Part shown: positions 33,222 through 45,189 of the stretch, in pieces
Layout: every line of letters begins with the position of its first letter
Numbering within the stretch: position 1 is the first letter of the stretch
Origin: Hsuehochloa calcarea
Lineage: Eukaryota; Streptophyta; Magnoliopsida; Poales; Poaceae
NCBI GenBank assembly: GCA_036346395.1
Contig: CM070601.1
Location: forward strand, 9,049,763-9,113,762
Length of the DNA stretch: 64,000 nt
Reading direction: 5' to 3'
Program-made: the position numbers and the translations under genes
Notes under the pieces: generated by a model
The model's database searches: none
What the model was told of the DNA's origin: nothing
What the model saw: the letters and a program-made list of their open reading frames with translations, nothing else

Positions 33222-34133
33222 TAGGGGGTGGACAATCGGTTTATACGGTTATATCAGTTAGGTTTATTCGGCAATAAAATTATTTTGGTTTTTGAAAGTT
33301 GACCACCGAATTAACCAAACTAAAACAAAAAAATGAACCTAATTAACCGAATTAATTCGGTTCGGATAATTTGGGATACCAAAATATAGACAACACACAG
33401 CACCAATTGAAATTCCCCACATCAGGATTGCATCAGGGTCGGCACGGAGAAGTGGCGTACCTGTCCTTGATGCAGAAGTCGAGCTGGTTGCCAATGGCCT
33501 TGGCGAAGAATGCGGTTGCCGATGACTAGGGGAGGTGGTGCTGGCGCGCCGATGCGGGCATAGCATGCCAAAGCTGGACTCTGAGGCGGTGAAGGGCATA
33601 TGAGGCCTCGAGTTCACCTTCTCCGAGCCGAGGTTGACGCCGAGCTGGCAAACCCCCGTCCATCGTGTCGGGCAGCGACTCGAGGCTCCAACAGTGGCGG
33701 TCGGAGAAGGAGAACCTCGGTAGCGGCCCGACTCTGGCACTGTAGCAGCCTGGCTCCTGGCGCAGCGACGACGGGTTAGGAATGGGGTGGGGATTGGGAA
33801 CTGTGATTGGGGTTGGGAGCGACAGAGAGAGATGGAGGCGAGGATGAGCGTAGGAGTGGTGTGTGTGCGTATTATATTAGTTTGATCTTGGTCCTTGGTC
33901 TGTGTAGCTGTGCGTGCGTAGGGGAGGACGAGAGGTGTTTTATGTGCGTAGTAGATTAGTTCGTATTGTTTGGTGTATTCGATTTCTTTGATTTTGAAAC
34001 CGAACCTAATACCGAACACCAAATAGAACAAAAACCAAACCGACCACTAAAAACCAAATAAATCGACAATTTCAGTTAATTTGGTTCAGTTCGGTTCGAC
34101 AATTCAGTTTTGGTGAAAAAGTGCCCACCCCTA
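33222..34133. mobile_element. Non-autonomous hAT-like element with GC-rich internal segment
   Basis: Left terminus TAGGGGGTGGACA; the right terminus is the inverse of TAGGGGTGGGCAC. Flanking 8 bp ATCCATGA (33214-33221) and ATCCGTGC (34134-34141) agree at 6 of 8 sites. Both ends continue into AT-rich subterminal sequence full of aaccgaa/ttcggtt motifs, while the middle (33420-33840) is GC-rich and gene-like. The minus frame 33339-34031 crosses from one part to the other and is not a coherent protein. No transposase. Confidence 0.8.
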
Positions 34134-34179
34134 ATCCGTGCACAAGAAAGCATGGGAATTTGTTTTTTAAATTAAACCA

Positions 34180-35700
34180 TACAATTGCTGTAAGCCACTG
34201 ACTTTTTGGCAATTTCCCATTAAATTCGTGGGACTCACTTGTCATTGAGAGGGAGAAGAGGATAAGACTTGGCTCTCATCGGCCTCATCTCTGCTGAAAT
34301 AGAGAAAAAGCAGAGGTGGCCGTGGGGATCGATCGGATCTCCACGCAATGCGAGCGGAGGTTGCAGCGGCCGTCCAGCGGCACCGCCTTGGCTCTCCATC
34401 TACTTAATCTCGATCTCCTCCTCATTGGCAACAAACAACACACATGAAAGATTCAATAGCTTCCACTCCCTTCCAATCCATTCTTTCTACCATTTGCACT
34501 TGATTTTTCGATCTCAGGCAAACCCTACTCTTGGCTCCACCGTTGCTGACCTCTTGGCAGCGGCGGTGACTTGGCTCCCCTCCACGTGCGACCGACAAGC
34601 TCACTTGCCTTCTCCTCGCAGAGAACTCGGCTAGTGGCTCAGTTCTTGGTGTGGTGGAGTTGTGGAGGAAGGGAGACGGTGGTTGATTGATTGGATTTTT
34701 CACAGAGTCTCTAGAGCTCATCTGTTGTTGAGTCTTAAGCGTGTTCGGTTGTTCTTGTGGTTGCTATGGTGTTTGAATGTGAGTTTGGTGTTCGGTTGCT
34801 CTGTTTGTACACTTGGCTTGTGCGTGATTTGTTCTATTGTCTTTTGCGGCACTTCCTGGACCTCAATTATGCAATTTGGTGTGCCCGTGATTGCGGAGGA
34901 CATTGTATCTCTGAGAACCATGCTGATTACACCATGGCATAGCGGCAGCGATAGGTTTTCTAGGACAACATCGGCCTAGACGTGCCTTGCCTTGTCGGCT
35001 ACTTGGTGGCTTTGAGTGCCATCAACTCTGCAAGTTACTCTAGTTCTTGTTTATCCTATTGTGCTTAGTGTGCCATACTAGTGATTTCATATCTATATGT
35101 GATTTGAGTAGCACTAGTTTTGGGTGATTTGCATGATAGATCATGGGCTTAAGAATTGCTAAGTGGGGATATTGGTCATAGTGAGATTAGTGTGACAATT
35201 TGGAGAAATAGGCTAGGCTTTGGGCTATCTGGTTATCATTATCTTGTATAATCCTATTACTTGTTGTATGCTGATTCATTAATATTGTTAGAGCAATTAA
35301 TTTTGTGATATTGAATTGATAGCTCTCAATTGAATTTTGGTAAGTAGTAGAGCTCAAAACATAGCATATTTATAGAGAATTGTCACACATAATCAGTGAT
35401 CAGGCTAAACCATTAGTGGGAAGGAAGCCTTTGCTTTGCGCATTGTGTTGTCCGACATCTGAGAGCAAATTAATTAACATCCATCTTAGCATTATGCTAA
35501 TTGAACCAGTCCACTTCTTGGCTCTGTATAGCATGATATCATGTTTAAATGACTAGAGAAATATATATGTTCTTCTAGATAGTTATTTGTCGCTCATGTC
35601 ATTTTTTTGTTGCTGGATTTATGCCTTTTCTATTTATAATTAAATCTGGAATTAATCTGAAATATTCGCTAAAATCGCATTTATATCAACAACAAGAAGT
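34180..35700 (+). repeat. Dispersed repeat family R1, copy 4
   Basis: Plus-strand copy and the longest. Blocks match copy 2 in the same order: actcacttgtcat (34235), a GC-rich part, gcggaggaca with tatctctgagaaccat (34893-34920), catagcggcagcgatagg (34938), cggcctagacgtgccttgcc (34973), ggtggctttgagtgccatca (35006), tgtccgacatctgagagca (35450) and gctcatgtcattttttt (35593). Plus-strand frames have stops at equivalent places in copy 2. Confidence 0.8.
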
Positions 35701-36102
35701 GTGCAATGCATTTGTTGAAGTTACCACATACAGAAGAACATAGGCTGGACCTGCCATACTACTGCAGTAATGCTCGAGGTATCTAATCACTACAGCCTCA
35801 TGAAAATTATAGAGTATGTACGTCTGTGGTATTGCAGTTGCACCTCTGTAACTAGGAAATCGTTTACTCTTGAAGCTGTTGTAGCCAGGATTAGATTATT
35901 ACACCCCTTTGTAACATGTGAAGAAGATAACTATGTTGTATATGTGGAAAGAGTAGATCACGCCAATGGTGACATCTGAAGAAGCAAGCATGAATGTTGT
36001 ATCTCGTCAATCTTTGGAATAGGGGAAACTATGGCCGTTCGAGGTATATTTGATCCTCTTTGAAGTACAAGGACTTAGTAGGAGCTTTTCGATGTTTAAG
36101 AT
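35701..36102. other. Intergenic spacer
   Basis: Short frames without recognisable domains; no element ends seen. Confidence 0.5.
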
Positions 36103-36105
36103 ATT

Positions 36106-37004
36106 GGGCGTGTTTCGAACGGCTTCGGCTTTTCGCTCCAAAAAACCCAAAGTTGTTCCAAATGATTTGCTTTTCTCCCCCCGCTTTTCCCGAAGCCAGA
36201 AGTCCTTATAGCGTGCGGAAGTCGGAAACCGAAAGCTGTCCACTAGGAGCTTCCCGCAGCCTTGTTCCAACTTTGCCCCAAAACTTCAGGTTATTTACCC
36301 GCTTTTTGCCACAGAACAAAATCTCCATCCCCTGCCTCGAACCCTAACTCCCGCCCCCCCTCCTCCCCCCTCGCCGCCCCCATCCCCCCCGGTCCTCCTC
36401 CGCGCCACCGTGTCCTCCCCCCCCCCCCCGCGTCGTCACCCCGTCCAGATCTACGCAACCCAAAGCGCCCGCCCGCCTCCTCCCCTCCCCTATCCCCAAA
36501 CCCTAGCCGCCGCCGACTCGAACCCTAGCCCCTTATTTAATTTTCTTTCTTTCTTGTTTTTTTCTATTGTAAATTAACTATTTATGTAATATTTGTTTTA
36601 TTTTTATTTCTTTATTTTAATAATTGTAATTATTTATGCAATAATTATTCAGTGTAATTATTTTTTTTTGTAATTATTATCGTTAATTGTGGTCTATTGC
36701 GTTAGTTATCGTTAATTGCGGTCTATTGCATTAATTGCCATTAGTTACGTTAATTGTCATCAATTGCATTAATTGCAGTGATTGTCGTTAATTGTCATCA
36801 ATTGCGTTAATTGCCATTGAACGATATCAAACAAGCCGTCATTTGCCTCAAGGGCATTTTAGACATTTTTCATATCAGAAGCTACAGCTAGTATACCTAA
36901 AAGGCAAACAGTCAAACAACAAACCTCTTCAGCTCAGCCATTCAGCCTTGTAGTCCAGTCGAAAACCATTTTTTAGAAAAGCTGCAGCTATGACAAACAT
37001 ACCC
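36106..37004. mobile_element. Inverted-repeat element carrying a minisatellite
   Basis: Left end GGGCGTGTTTCGAACGGC; the right end is the inverse of GGGTATGTTTGTCATAGC, with matching GCTTTTC-type motifs inside. ATT flanks both ends (36103-36105, 37005-37007), a possible 3 bp target duplication. Interior: a C-rich, gene-leader-like stretch (36320-36530, with accctaact and aaaccctagccgccgcc) and a 17-20 bp minisatellite. No transposase. Harbinger- or CACTA-like affiliation is uncertain. Confidence 0.55.
36672..36828. repeat. Minisatellite of GTTAATTGC-type units
   Basis: Degenerate tandem units based on cgttaattgcggtctattgc and cattaattgccattagttac, about eight units. Confidence 0.85.
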
Positions 37005-37007
37005 ATT

Positions 37008-39110
37008 GTTTCCTTGCGTGGATTGTAATATAGTGCTCACTTATGTGCCAAACAGGCTTTTAGAACTAGGCAATTGTGCACTTGACTTAATCAAGTGCCG
37101 ATCTTTCTTTGTAGATTCGCATGATCCAAGATTTTACTCCTGATGAGTAATGAAATATAGGCTCTAATTTGCAAAAAAAAGATCAAACATGAATTTTAAA
37201 AATATTTTCAACTCCCAATGTTTCATTGTAGAGGGAGGGGAAACGAAAAGTAGAATGATTTTTGGCCGTATTGGCGTTTTTGCACTGCATATGTGCAAAT
37301 ATAGCCGTCGTCGTTCATTATTTGCAAAGATGGTCGCGGTGACCATGCGGACGAGCCCCTGGCGCCGACACGTGGAGAAACCACACGGTGGTCGTGCGGT
37401 GGAGAGGATGTCGCACGGTTGCCATGCGGTCGCCACCTTTTCTCTCTCCTCCAGAATATTGCTGCTCGTAGGAATTTTTAAATATAGCACATGAGCTCAA
37501 AAAATTATGATTTTTTTGTGGAGCATCCCGACACAATGTGCTTGCTTGTGTAATTTTTCCATAATTTTATTTGTTCTAAATTTTTCTCGCAATAAACTAC
37601 GAGTCATTATGTGCTATCAAATTTATTATGGTAACATAAATTCAACCACTTATTATGCGTTGATGTAACTAGCACTACTGAACTACTAATTAATTATAAC
37701 TACTTAACTAACTGACACATGGAAACAGAGAACAAGGAATGTCGACATTTCCAATGAGGTTGCAATGTAAATTTTCATCCCGACTCTAAATTCTCTATGG
37801 AAATGTAATACTTGTAACCATTCTGAAATGTCGTCAATTTTATCTATAGAAAAAAGCTACATTGTAACTCCATTAGAAATATCGATATACAATATGACGC
37901 AACAGTACACACATAACATACAAAATATGCATACAAATATAGCAAAACAAAATATGAATACAAATATACCAAAACGGAATTGCATAAGATGAGATACAAT
38001 ATGGCCCACTCGTCTGGTCCACTACTCTTTGCTCGCTGCGTCTGCGTGCGCTTGGATGTTTTGCATCGAACATGTCCTGTGGGATACGTTAGTCGGTCCG
38101 AAAAGCGTGTGTCGGATCAGAGGGGTATGGAGACCAGTGATTATTTTGAGTGGGCAGAGGTGCACCAGTAAGCTGAGTATGGTAAGTGTCTATGTCGTCC
38201 TGCTGAGACATACCGAACTGGGAGCCACCTACAATGAATTCATAAACGACAGACTGTATAAATCCACTCCCGATTTATCCATCCCCAAGGTACGATGTTT
38301 GCAACTCCAGTCGTGCGAATGAGCTCTGGCCTTGGACGTCCGGTGTGCCAGTGAATCGGAGGAGCTCTAGCCTTGAACGTACGGTGTGCCAATGAACCAG
38401 GAGGAGCTCTGCCCTTTGTACGCTCCAAACCCTGGCGCCGTGTACTGCTCCCTAGCAGGAGGTGGAAGGCCCGTATCCTCATTATTAGTGTACTAATTTG
38501 ACTATTAGGAGAAATTGGATTTGCATCGAATCTTGAGTCGATTATAATGTTGGTTGGAAAATTGGAATTAAGAAATGTGTGTAGTAAAGGCAGAGAGTAG
38601 AATACAAAAAGAATTGGATTTTCTATATCGATTCATGATGTTAATTTGGGTAGAGTTGGTTGGATCTTGAGGAATATGTGAGTTTGGTGGAGCTATTGTA
38701 TTCAAGAGGATCTACAGTCAGTAGGGGATTAATTTAAGGGGCAATGAGATGAAACAATAGATATATCATATTGTTATTGGAAAGCATGATTCTAATATGG
38801 ATGAATATCTTACTGATATTGGAGTTGGTCTAAATATTTGTTGGATAGATGGTGATAAAATAATTGGGCGGATTAAATAATTGGGCGATTAAATTTGAAT
38901 TTGTGGATTACAAGTAGTCGTTTGGAAAGCTCTATAATGAAAGTATTGGATTTATATAAAGAAATTATGGAGAATTGAGATTGAGAAATAGGCTTGAGAA
39001 ATTAAGTGGATGATATTGTGGATTCAATTAAGAATTTTAGAGAAAGGAATTGTGCGATTATAATGTTGGATAAATTTTGTTCCAAAAAGGGATATAGTAA
39101 AATTTAGCAT
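37008..39110. other. Intergenic DNA without recognised genes
   Basis: Open frames at 37164-37536 run on both strands of a moderately GC-rich stretch and have no domain. A 47 bp unit (gagctctggccttggacg...gtgtgccagtgaa) is tandemly repeated at 38318-38415. From about 38500 the DNA is AT-rich with gattgga/aattgag motifs and continues in kind at 52005-52270 on the other side of the Gypsy insertion. Confidence 0.55.
39106..39110. other. Target-site duplication AGCAT (left)
   Basis: AGCAT before the left LTR; the same five bases follow the right LTR at 52005-52009. Confidence 0.95.
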
Positions 39111-39878
39111 TGTCGGTGTATTAGAACCGATCTTACGTAAAGATTGTTTGATTCGGGGGGTCTCCTAGAGATAAGATCACGCAGAGTGGATTGACACGGG
39201 ATGTTTAGACAGGTTCAGGTCTTCTCTGGAGAGAATAATAACCCTAATCCTGTGTGTATGGTATTCTTGATGATCAAGTAAAAGGCTAAGACTATTACAG
39301 AGAATAGCACTTGTGTTCCTACTTGACTAGCTCTTGTTCGCCCTCTTTCTATCTCTCTGATCGATGCCCTTATATAGTCGTGAAGAAGTAGCCATTTTGC
39401 CCTGCGGGAGATGCGCCTAATTAATCCAGTAACGGGCGCATGATGGCAGTAATTACCGGCGCCTCGGCTTCTTCACGCCGTCGGCAATTATCTTCGAGAT
39501 AATGGGATAATTACACACCATTAATAAGCGGAATAATAGTGCGTGCGAGACGTTCGGATTCTTTAATCAATTAGACCCACTCACTTTGTAGGTTTGATTA
39601 TAAGGTGGTCGTAGTTTACCTGGTCGTAGAAGAACTTACGACCAGGTAGCAGTCGTAGAAGGACCTACAACTATGTAGTGGTCGTAGAAGGACTTACGAC
39701 CATGATATAGTCGTAGCAAGACTTACAACTGTGGGGGTGATTGTAGAAGAACTTACAACCTCTTATTGGGCTTCTCCCTTATAGATAAGGGGTATCTCTG
39801 GGGACTATGTGACATCATATTTACCCATAATAAGAATTATAGATAAAAGATAAAATGAGGATTATTAGATCCTTGTCA
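39111..39878 (-). repeat. Gypsy 3' LTR (left)
   Basis: 768 bp, TGTCGGTGTATT to GATCCTTGTCA. Ends with a cluster of GTCGTA...TACGAC hairpin units (39605-39760). Same length as the other LTR, with a handful of clustered differences. Confidence 0.95.
39605..39760. repeat. GTCGTA-N8-TACGAC hairpin array in the LTR
   Basis: About five units of the type GTCGTAGAAGGACTTACGAC, each an inverted repeat with 6 bp arms and an 8 nt loop. Duplicated in the other LTR at 51730-51887. Confidence 0.9.
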
Positions 39879-39898
39879 TCTAGCCCCCACTTCAAGTG
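39879..39898 (-). other. Gypsy polypurine tract
   Basis: On the minus strand AGTGGGGGCTAGA lies directly before the 3' LTR, the plus-strand primer site. Confidence 0.85.
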
Positions 39899-40315
39899 AA
39901 AATAACTTACTTGGTAAAGGTTTCGTAAATGGACTTACGACCTTGAGAATGTCGTAGAATGCTAGTCGAAGGAAAAACTCTTCGACATTTGAGTGCTACT
40001 TTGACCAGAAATTTGCTTGGTCAGGAAGGTTGCTTACGACTATCAAAAAGTCATAAAAAACCCCTACGACCGTCTGATAGTCGTAGTAGGGGAATCGGAG
40101 AAAAACTCTTCCGATTGATACTTCCTTCGACTAGAAAGACTTGGTCAAGAAAGTAATTTTGCTTGGAGGTGACAATACGCACCTATTTTTTCTCGAGCGG
40201 ACCATCCGGGAATTGCAACCGCTCTCATAGACTTGTCCGATAAAGCGGTTCGGCGGTACAACCATCTCTCATAGGCCTATAGCGAGACGGTTTCCGGCGG
40301 CGGAGATCGTATGGT

Positions 40316-40323
40316 TATAAAAA
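40316..40323 (+). promoter_or_regulatory. TATA box candidate of the antisense gene
   Basis: TATAAAAA about 135 bp before the ATG at 40457 on the strand opposite gag-pol. Confidence 0.5.
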
Positions 40324-41387
40324 CTTACCGGAGGTAGACTTGGGTTTTACCTTTCCCCAAATCACTCCATTGTTCTTGAGCTCTTGCTTTCTCCGTCTTC
40401 GACTAGGTTTCATCTTCTCCGCCGCCAACCCAAAAAACTTCTTGCTTCTAAGCGAAATGGCCAAGAGAGTTTCTGAATGGGAGGAATCGGAGATGGATGC
40501 GGCTAAGATCAAGATTTTGGTCGATGTCGGAAGATTCGAAGAAGGCTCGTGAAATGGATTCCACTATCGGGCGAAGATCGCCATCGGGGAAAATGGGCAA
40601 ATCCCGTCTTCCAAGCGTATTGTGAGTGCGGCCTTGATTGCTGCCCACCCCTTTCTTACTGAGTACTCGAACACTTTGGGGTGGAACCGTGAACTTAGGT
40701 CCCAATTCCATTACCATGTTGAGTGTGTTCGTGTATCTGCGGCGAGGCGTACACAGGGATTCCGCGGATCTCGAGCTGTTCCAATATTATTATGGGATGG
40801 CTCGACAAACCGAATCGCCGAAGTCGTGGTCTCAAGCTCCACGACTCAAGTCGAAGGAGTACATTCGTAGTTTCACTCGGTCTTCGTGGCGAGCCGGAGG
40901 AAGAGGTGGTTCTCTTTGGAAGGTCACCTCAAGACACCTTTCTTTCGTGGGGAAGGTCTGTGAAAAGAAATCTTCATGGGATTCAACCTCAAGATATCAG
41001 TAGGATTAGCCCTTATATTCAAGCCATTAAGGACTTAAAGGAAGAAGGGTGGACCGGATGGCATGTGGTGAAGGATTTCATCACACGCCAATTAGTCCTC
41101 TGAAGAAACGAGCATCTCCTATGTGGAGGTACTCGGGAGAGGAGACCCCGAGAGACTACGAGGAGGGTAAGCAATTGTCGACTTAACTCTCCGTTTGGTC
41201 TTTCTCAACCTTGTCTAATATTTTTATCTGTTTACGCATCTTTCACAGCCGAGGTTGACTCAGTCGACTCATCGTGAGAAGTCCCCGCCACTCGAGGGGC
41301 GGTTCCTCAAGTCATTGCGGTTTTGTCCGCAGATGAAAGGATAGAGCGCCTAAAGGTAATCAAATCGATTCTTTCTTTAGGACTTTA

Positions 41388-41512
41388 TAGTCGTAGAAGA
41401 TACTTACGACTAATGGTGATCGTAGAATATCTTACAATCAAGAAAAAGTCGTAGAAAAACTTACGACTTGGTACTAGTCGTCGAAAAACTTACGACTAAT
41501 TAGTGATTCTTC
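41388..41512. repeat. Hairpin array in an intron of the antisense gene
   Basis: About four GTCGTAGAA...TTACGAC units, lying within a candidate intron (41357-41531). Confidence 0.85.
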
Positions 41513-42989
41513 TTTTACTTTTGCTTTACGTAAAGTAGGCATGAAAAATCGCCAGACGACGAAGAAGTCGCTCGATGACTATTGGCGCCGGGTTGTCGAA
41601 GACAAAGGCTCGGCTCCTCCTCGAAGAGACGTCGACTTGTAAAATCTGCCGACAAGGGAGAGCAAGTTCGAGTTCGGTCTTTCGACCAAACCCTCTACAA
41701 GACTGCGGCGGTGTAGTTGTATCTGCCGAGGCCGCACCGTCGGCCGAGGAGGTTGAAGCGCTTGAACCTCTCAAGCGCAAACCTCGCAAGGCTAAGGTAC
41801 CCTTCTATTATGACACGAATCTTTCGCAGATTGGTGCCACTCCTAGTTTTATTAAGCAACTTGAAAGGGAGAACTGGAAGGATTTTGTGTCTTTATGAAG
41901 GGCGATCTTTGCATCGGCACAACTGCAATGAGGCGATCTTTCGGAATGGTCGAGACCGATCTCGTCCATCCAGAAGATCGAAAACCGAGCTCGTTCTGTT
42001 CAAACTCTACGACCGACGTGGTCGTGGCCGAGCTAATGTTGAACCTCGACGGGGCGTGGTCGTGGAGAAGAAAAGGTCCTCCGTTGGGAGGATTGCTCCA
42101 AAATTCTGGTTAAGACCGAGTGCAGGTATGTGAAATGTCTTGAAGTGTAAGAACGACATTTACCTTTTTCTTTTCACAACTGATTTGCTTTTCTTTATTT
42201 CATCAGACTCCTTGACCCAGGAATGCTTCGCTGAGAAGTCCATTGCTATCCCTTCACTCTTGGAGAGATAGCAATGGAGGTGGTCAAGCATCACCCTTGG
42301 CCCAGTGGCGATGAAGTCGAGACTCCCAGTGTCTCCACATCTGCTGAAGTCGTAATCACGACTCTTGAGGTAGCGGTATTCTTGTTGAGGTGGCCGCTCG
42401 ACTCTCAAGTCGTAGAAACAACAGAGGCACCGTGGAAGCCTCCGGTCAAGGTGGTGACCACTGCGCACCGCTCGGGAAGGAAATCGAGGAGGCGTTCCTT
42501 CCCTACCCAAAGAGAAATCACGTAACTAGAAGGAGAAAATTTCAACTTCGTGGTGACTTCTTTGGGCTGCCTCCGTCGTAGGGTCTTCGCCACAAATCTG
42601 TGACCGAGTCCCCATCCCAAAGATATTCCCAATACGGAGAATACTTTTGACAACGAGCGCCTCGAGAAGGTGTGGTGGGACAAAGTCGCGAGGATAGATA
42701 AGCTGCAGCACCCGGACCTTGTATATTCGATTTTTGCTAGAACGACTATGAATGTAAGTATCTTCAGAATACTTATATATGTGGCTTTCCTTCCCTTCTC
42801 ACTGCTTTTTGCGAAAGCTCGGAGCAAATTGTCGTTGTCGGTGAGTATCATCGACAACTTTTAGAGCTAAGACAAGAGAAAGAACTACTCTGCAGAGGCG
42901 AGAGGTGGTAAGTCACTTATCATTCATAGTTGTTTTTGACTTAAATACTCGTAAAATGTTTCACGAGAATAGTCATGGAAGAAACTCAT

Positions 42990-43115
42990 GACGAAGTATC
43001 AGTCGAAAAGAACTTACGACTATTTACGACCAGGTAGTGGTCGTTGAAAGACTTACAACCATATCTTAGTCGTAGAAAAACTTACGACTAGGTCAGTGGT
43101 TGTAGAAGTACTCAC
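42990..43115. repeat. Second intronic hairpin array
   Basis: About four units of the same motif within candidate intron 42910-43157. A weaker cluster lies upstream of the antisense TATA box (39925-40090). Confidence 0.85.
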
Positions 43116-44544
43116 AACCATTCGGCTGATGTTTATCTTCGTTCCTGTTCTTTGTAGGTTAAACAGTGATACGAAGACCTTAGTGACTCACTCATTGTGA
43201 AAAGAAGAGTCGAGGAGGCTAAGGAACGAAGTATTAGTCCTCTCGGATAGACTTCGAGAGACTGTCTCTGCATCTAAAAGATTGCAGGAAAAAATAAACA
43301 GTAAGTTCTGAACTTAAGACTGCTTTTGATCTTTAACCTTTACCCGACTCTCCTTTCTTCTCCAGATAAAGAAAAAGAGATGTGGAAGCTCCAGACCGAA
43401 GTTCAAGAAAAATCTTTGGTTATTCAGGAGTTTTCTCGCATTACTGCGAATAAGGATCAAGAACTCGAGGGTTTTAGAACTCGATTAACAGTAAGTAAAT
43501 CTTTACTGTTATCCTTTTGAGTATTTTCCTTTTCTAATGCCAATTTCTTGTTCGTAAATTGTCGCCCAATTGAGAAGCCTCGAGGTCAAATCCAAGCAAA
43601 GACCTTAATCGCAATGAGTCTGTCCGCATTGCTAAGATGAATGCAAAGGACATCAGAGTATGGGAGCAAAAGCATGCTGAAACTATTGCTTCCCATCGAG
43701 AAGAGGTCAAGAAATTGGATTCTCAATTAGTATGTAAGAAAAGCTTTTACCTATAATTATCTTTGTGTTATCTTCCTCTAGAAGTATATTTTTGTTTGAC
43801 CGATATTATTCTTTTGTAACAAGTGGTCGAAACAAGAAGCTTCATGAGGCTTCGACTTGTACCCAACAGAGATGGAGTCGATGAAGACTAGTCTTCAAGG
43901 CAACATCACTCTCTGAACAATGTGCTTAGTGAGCTACATTCGAGGAAAAACTCCTCGAGAAGATACCATAGTTGCTCACACAAGTACCATTGGGGAACAA
44001 GTCGGAAAATTGCAAGAAATGGTGACCACTCAAGACTAATCAAAATCAATCAATAAGGAAGCGATCGAAGCTGCAGTAAGTTACGCTTTGGCGAAACTTA
44101 AAGCTCAAGACCCCCGCCTTAATGTTAAACCAATCGAAGCCGACTTCGACTGTCCTGAATCAGAGGCAAGTCGTCTGATTGAGGAAATGCAATCGATTGG
44201 TAAAAGGTGGCGGAGGAAATGCATTAGGCTCTCCCCTTGAGTAGTCTTGTAACTACCTTGTAAGGCGGATAATTTTGTTAATGAGTAATATATGATCCGC
44301 CTCATTTCCTGAAAATCATCTTGTCGAGTAGTTAGTAACTCAAAAGATAATAAACGAATGAAAGACTAAGAATTGAAGTCAAATTAATAACTTTATCCTA
44401 GCCCCCGACTATTTGCTTAGATTGTTTAGACAATCTAAATAAATAGTGTCTAAAAAATGGGGTTTCTGAAAACAAAGAGAGGTTTATTTAACTTATAGCT
44501 TTTGTTACGGTTATCAAGCACTGGTCGAAAAGAGTAGAAACGAC

Positions 44545-45075
44545 TTGACACTAGGAAGTTCCTTCTAGTGGGCAGGACCACGTGCAGAGAGGAAAAACTT
44601 CGACTAGGTGATGTTCCCATCTCCGACTAGTTTAATCAAACCAAGAACAGCAACTTGAGTTAAACAAACGTCTTAGAGTACTTTAGTCATTCGTTCGTCC
44701 TTTTTTGGTGGACTTCGATAAGTCTTTTCCAGTAGCAAAAGTAGGAGACTGAGCGACACTAGGAAGTTTCCTTCTAGTGGGCAGGACCACATGCAGAGAG
44801 GAAAGACTTCGACTAGGTGTGTCTCTTCCTTCGACCAGTTAAAACAAATCAAGTACACCAAAGGTGGTCGAACAAATGTAAAAAAGTGCACTCTGCTTAG
44901 AATATTTACTGAAAAAATAGACTAAGATTGAGAGAGTTGGCTTTGAGAACATTACGACTAGATAAAACCCGAGCTCTTTGTATTGGCAGAAAAAATGAGT
45001 AACGAGTCGATGCTAGGAAATTCCTTCTAGTGGGCAGAACCACATGCAGAGAGGAGAAGTTTCACCGGATGACGT
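44545..45075. repeat. Three spaced 60-70 bp repeats in the Gypsy 3' region
   Basis: Units starting near 44549, 44755 and 45012 share taggaagttccttctagtgg, gggcaggaccac and tgcagagagga, then ttcgactagg. Spacing is about 205-255 bp. No gene. Confidence 0.85.
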
Positions 45076-45189
45076 TTCGCTTTTGCCAAAGTAAAAAAAT
45101 GGTGTTTTCATATCATAGTCGAAAGATTTTAAAAAAGCACTACTCAAAAATAAGGAAAAAGAGGTAGAAAGAACTCGACTTTTATTGCT

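Larger units (their letters stand above)
40457..44240 (+). pseudogene. Antisense spliced gene inside the Gypsy element
   Basis: On the strand opposite gag-pol. It begins MAKRVSEWEESEMDAAKIK at 40457 and ends near IEEMQSIGKRWRRKCIRLSP at 44240. Candidate introns have GT-AG ends: 41169-41250, 41357-41531, 42126-42206, 42910-43157, 43491-43560. Recognisable parts: a region (40620-41000) resembling the plant protein family called putative gypsy-type transposon (HPFLTEYSNTLG, then FQYYYGMARQTE and SFTRSSWRAGGRGGSLW in other frames), and coiled-coil exons near the end (EKEMWKLQTEVQEKSLVIQE at 43376; KHAETIASHREEVKKLDSQL at 43672). Frame changes inside exon 1 and a TGA after FEEGS show decay. Function unknown; such antisense genes are known in some grass Gypsy groups. 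Confidence 0.72.

Noticed and set aside
39605..39760. CRISPR-like array
   Set aside because: Repeats are short imperfect hairpins without unique spacers, in a plant LTR; not CRISPR.
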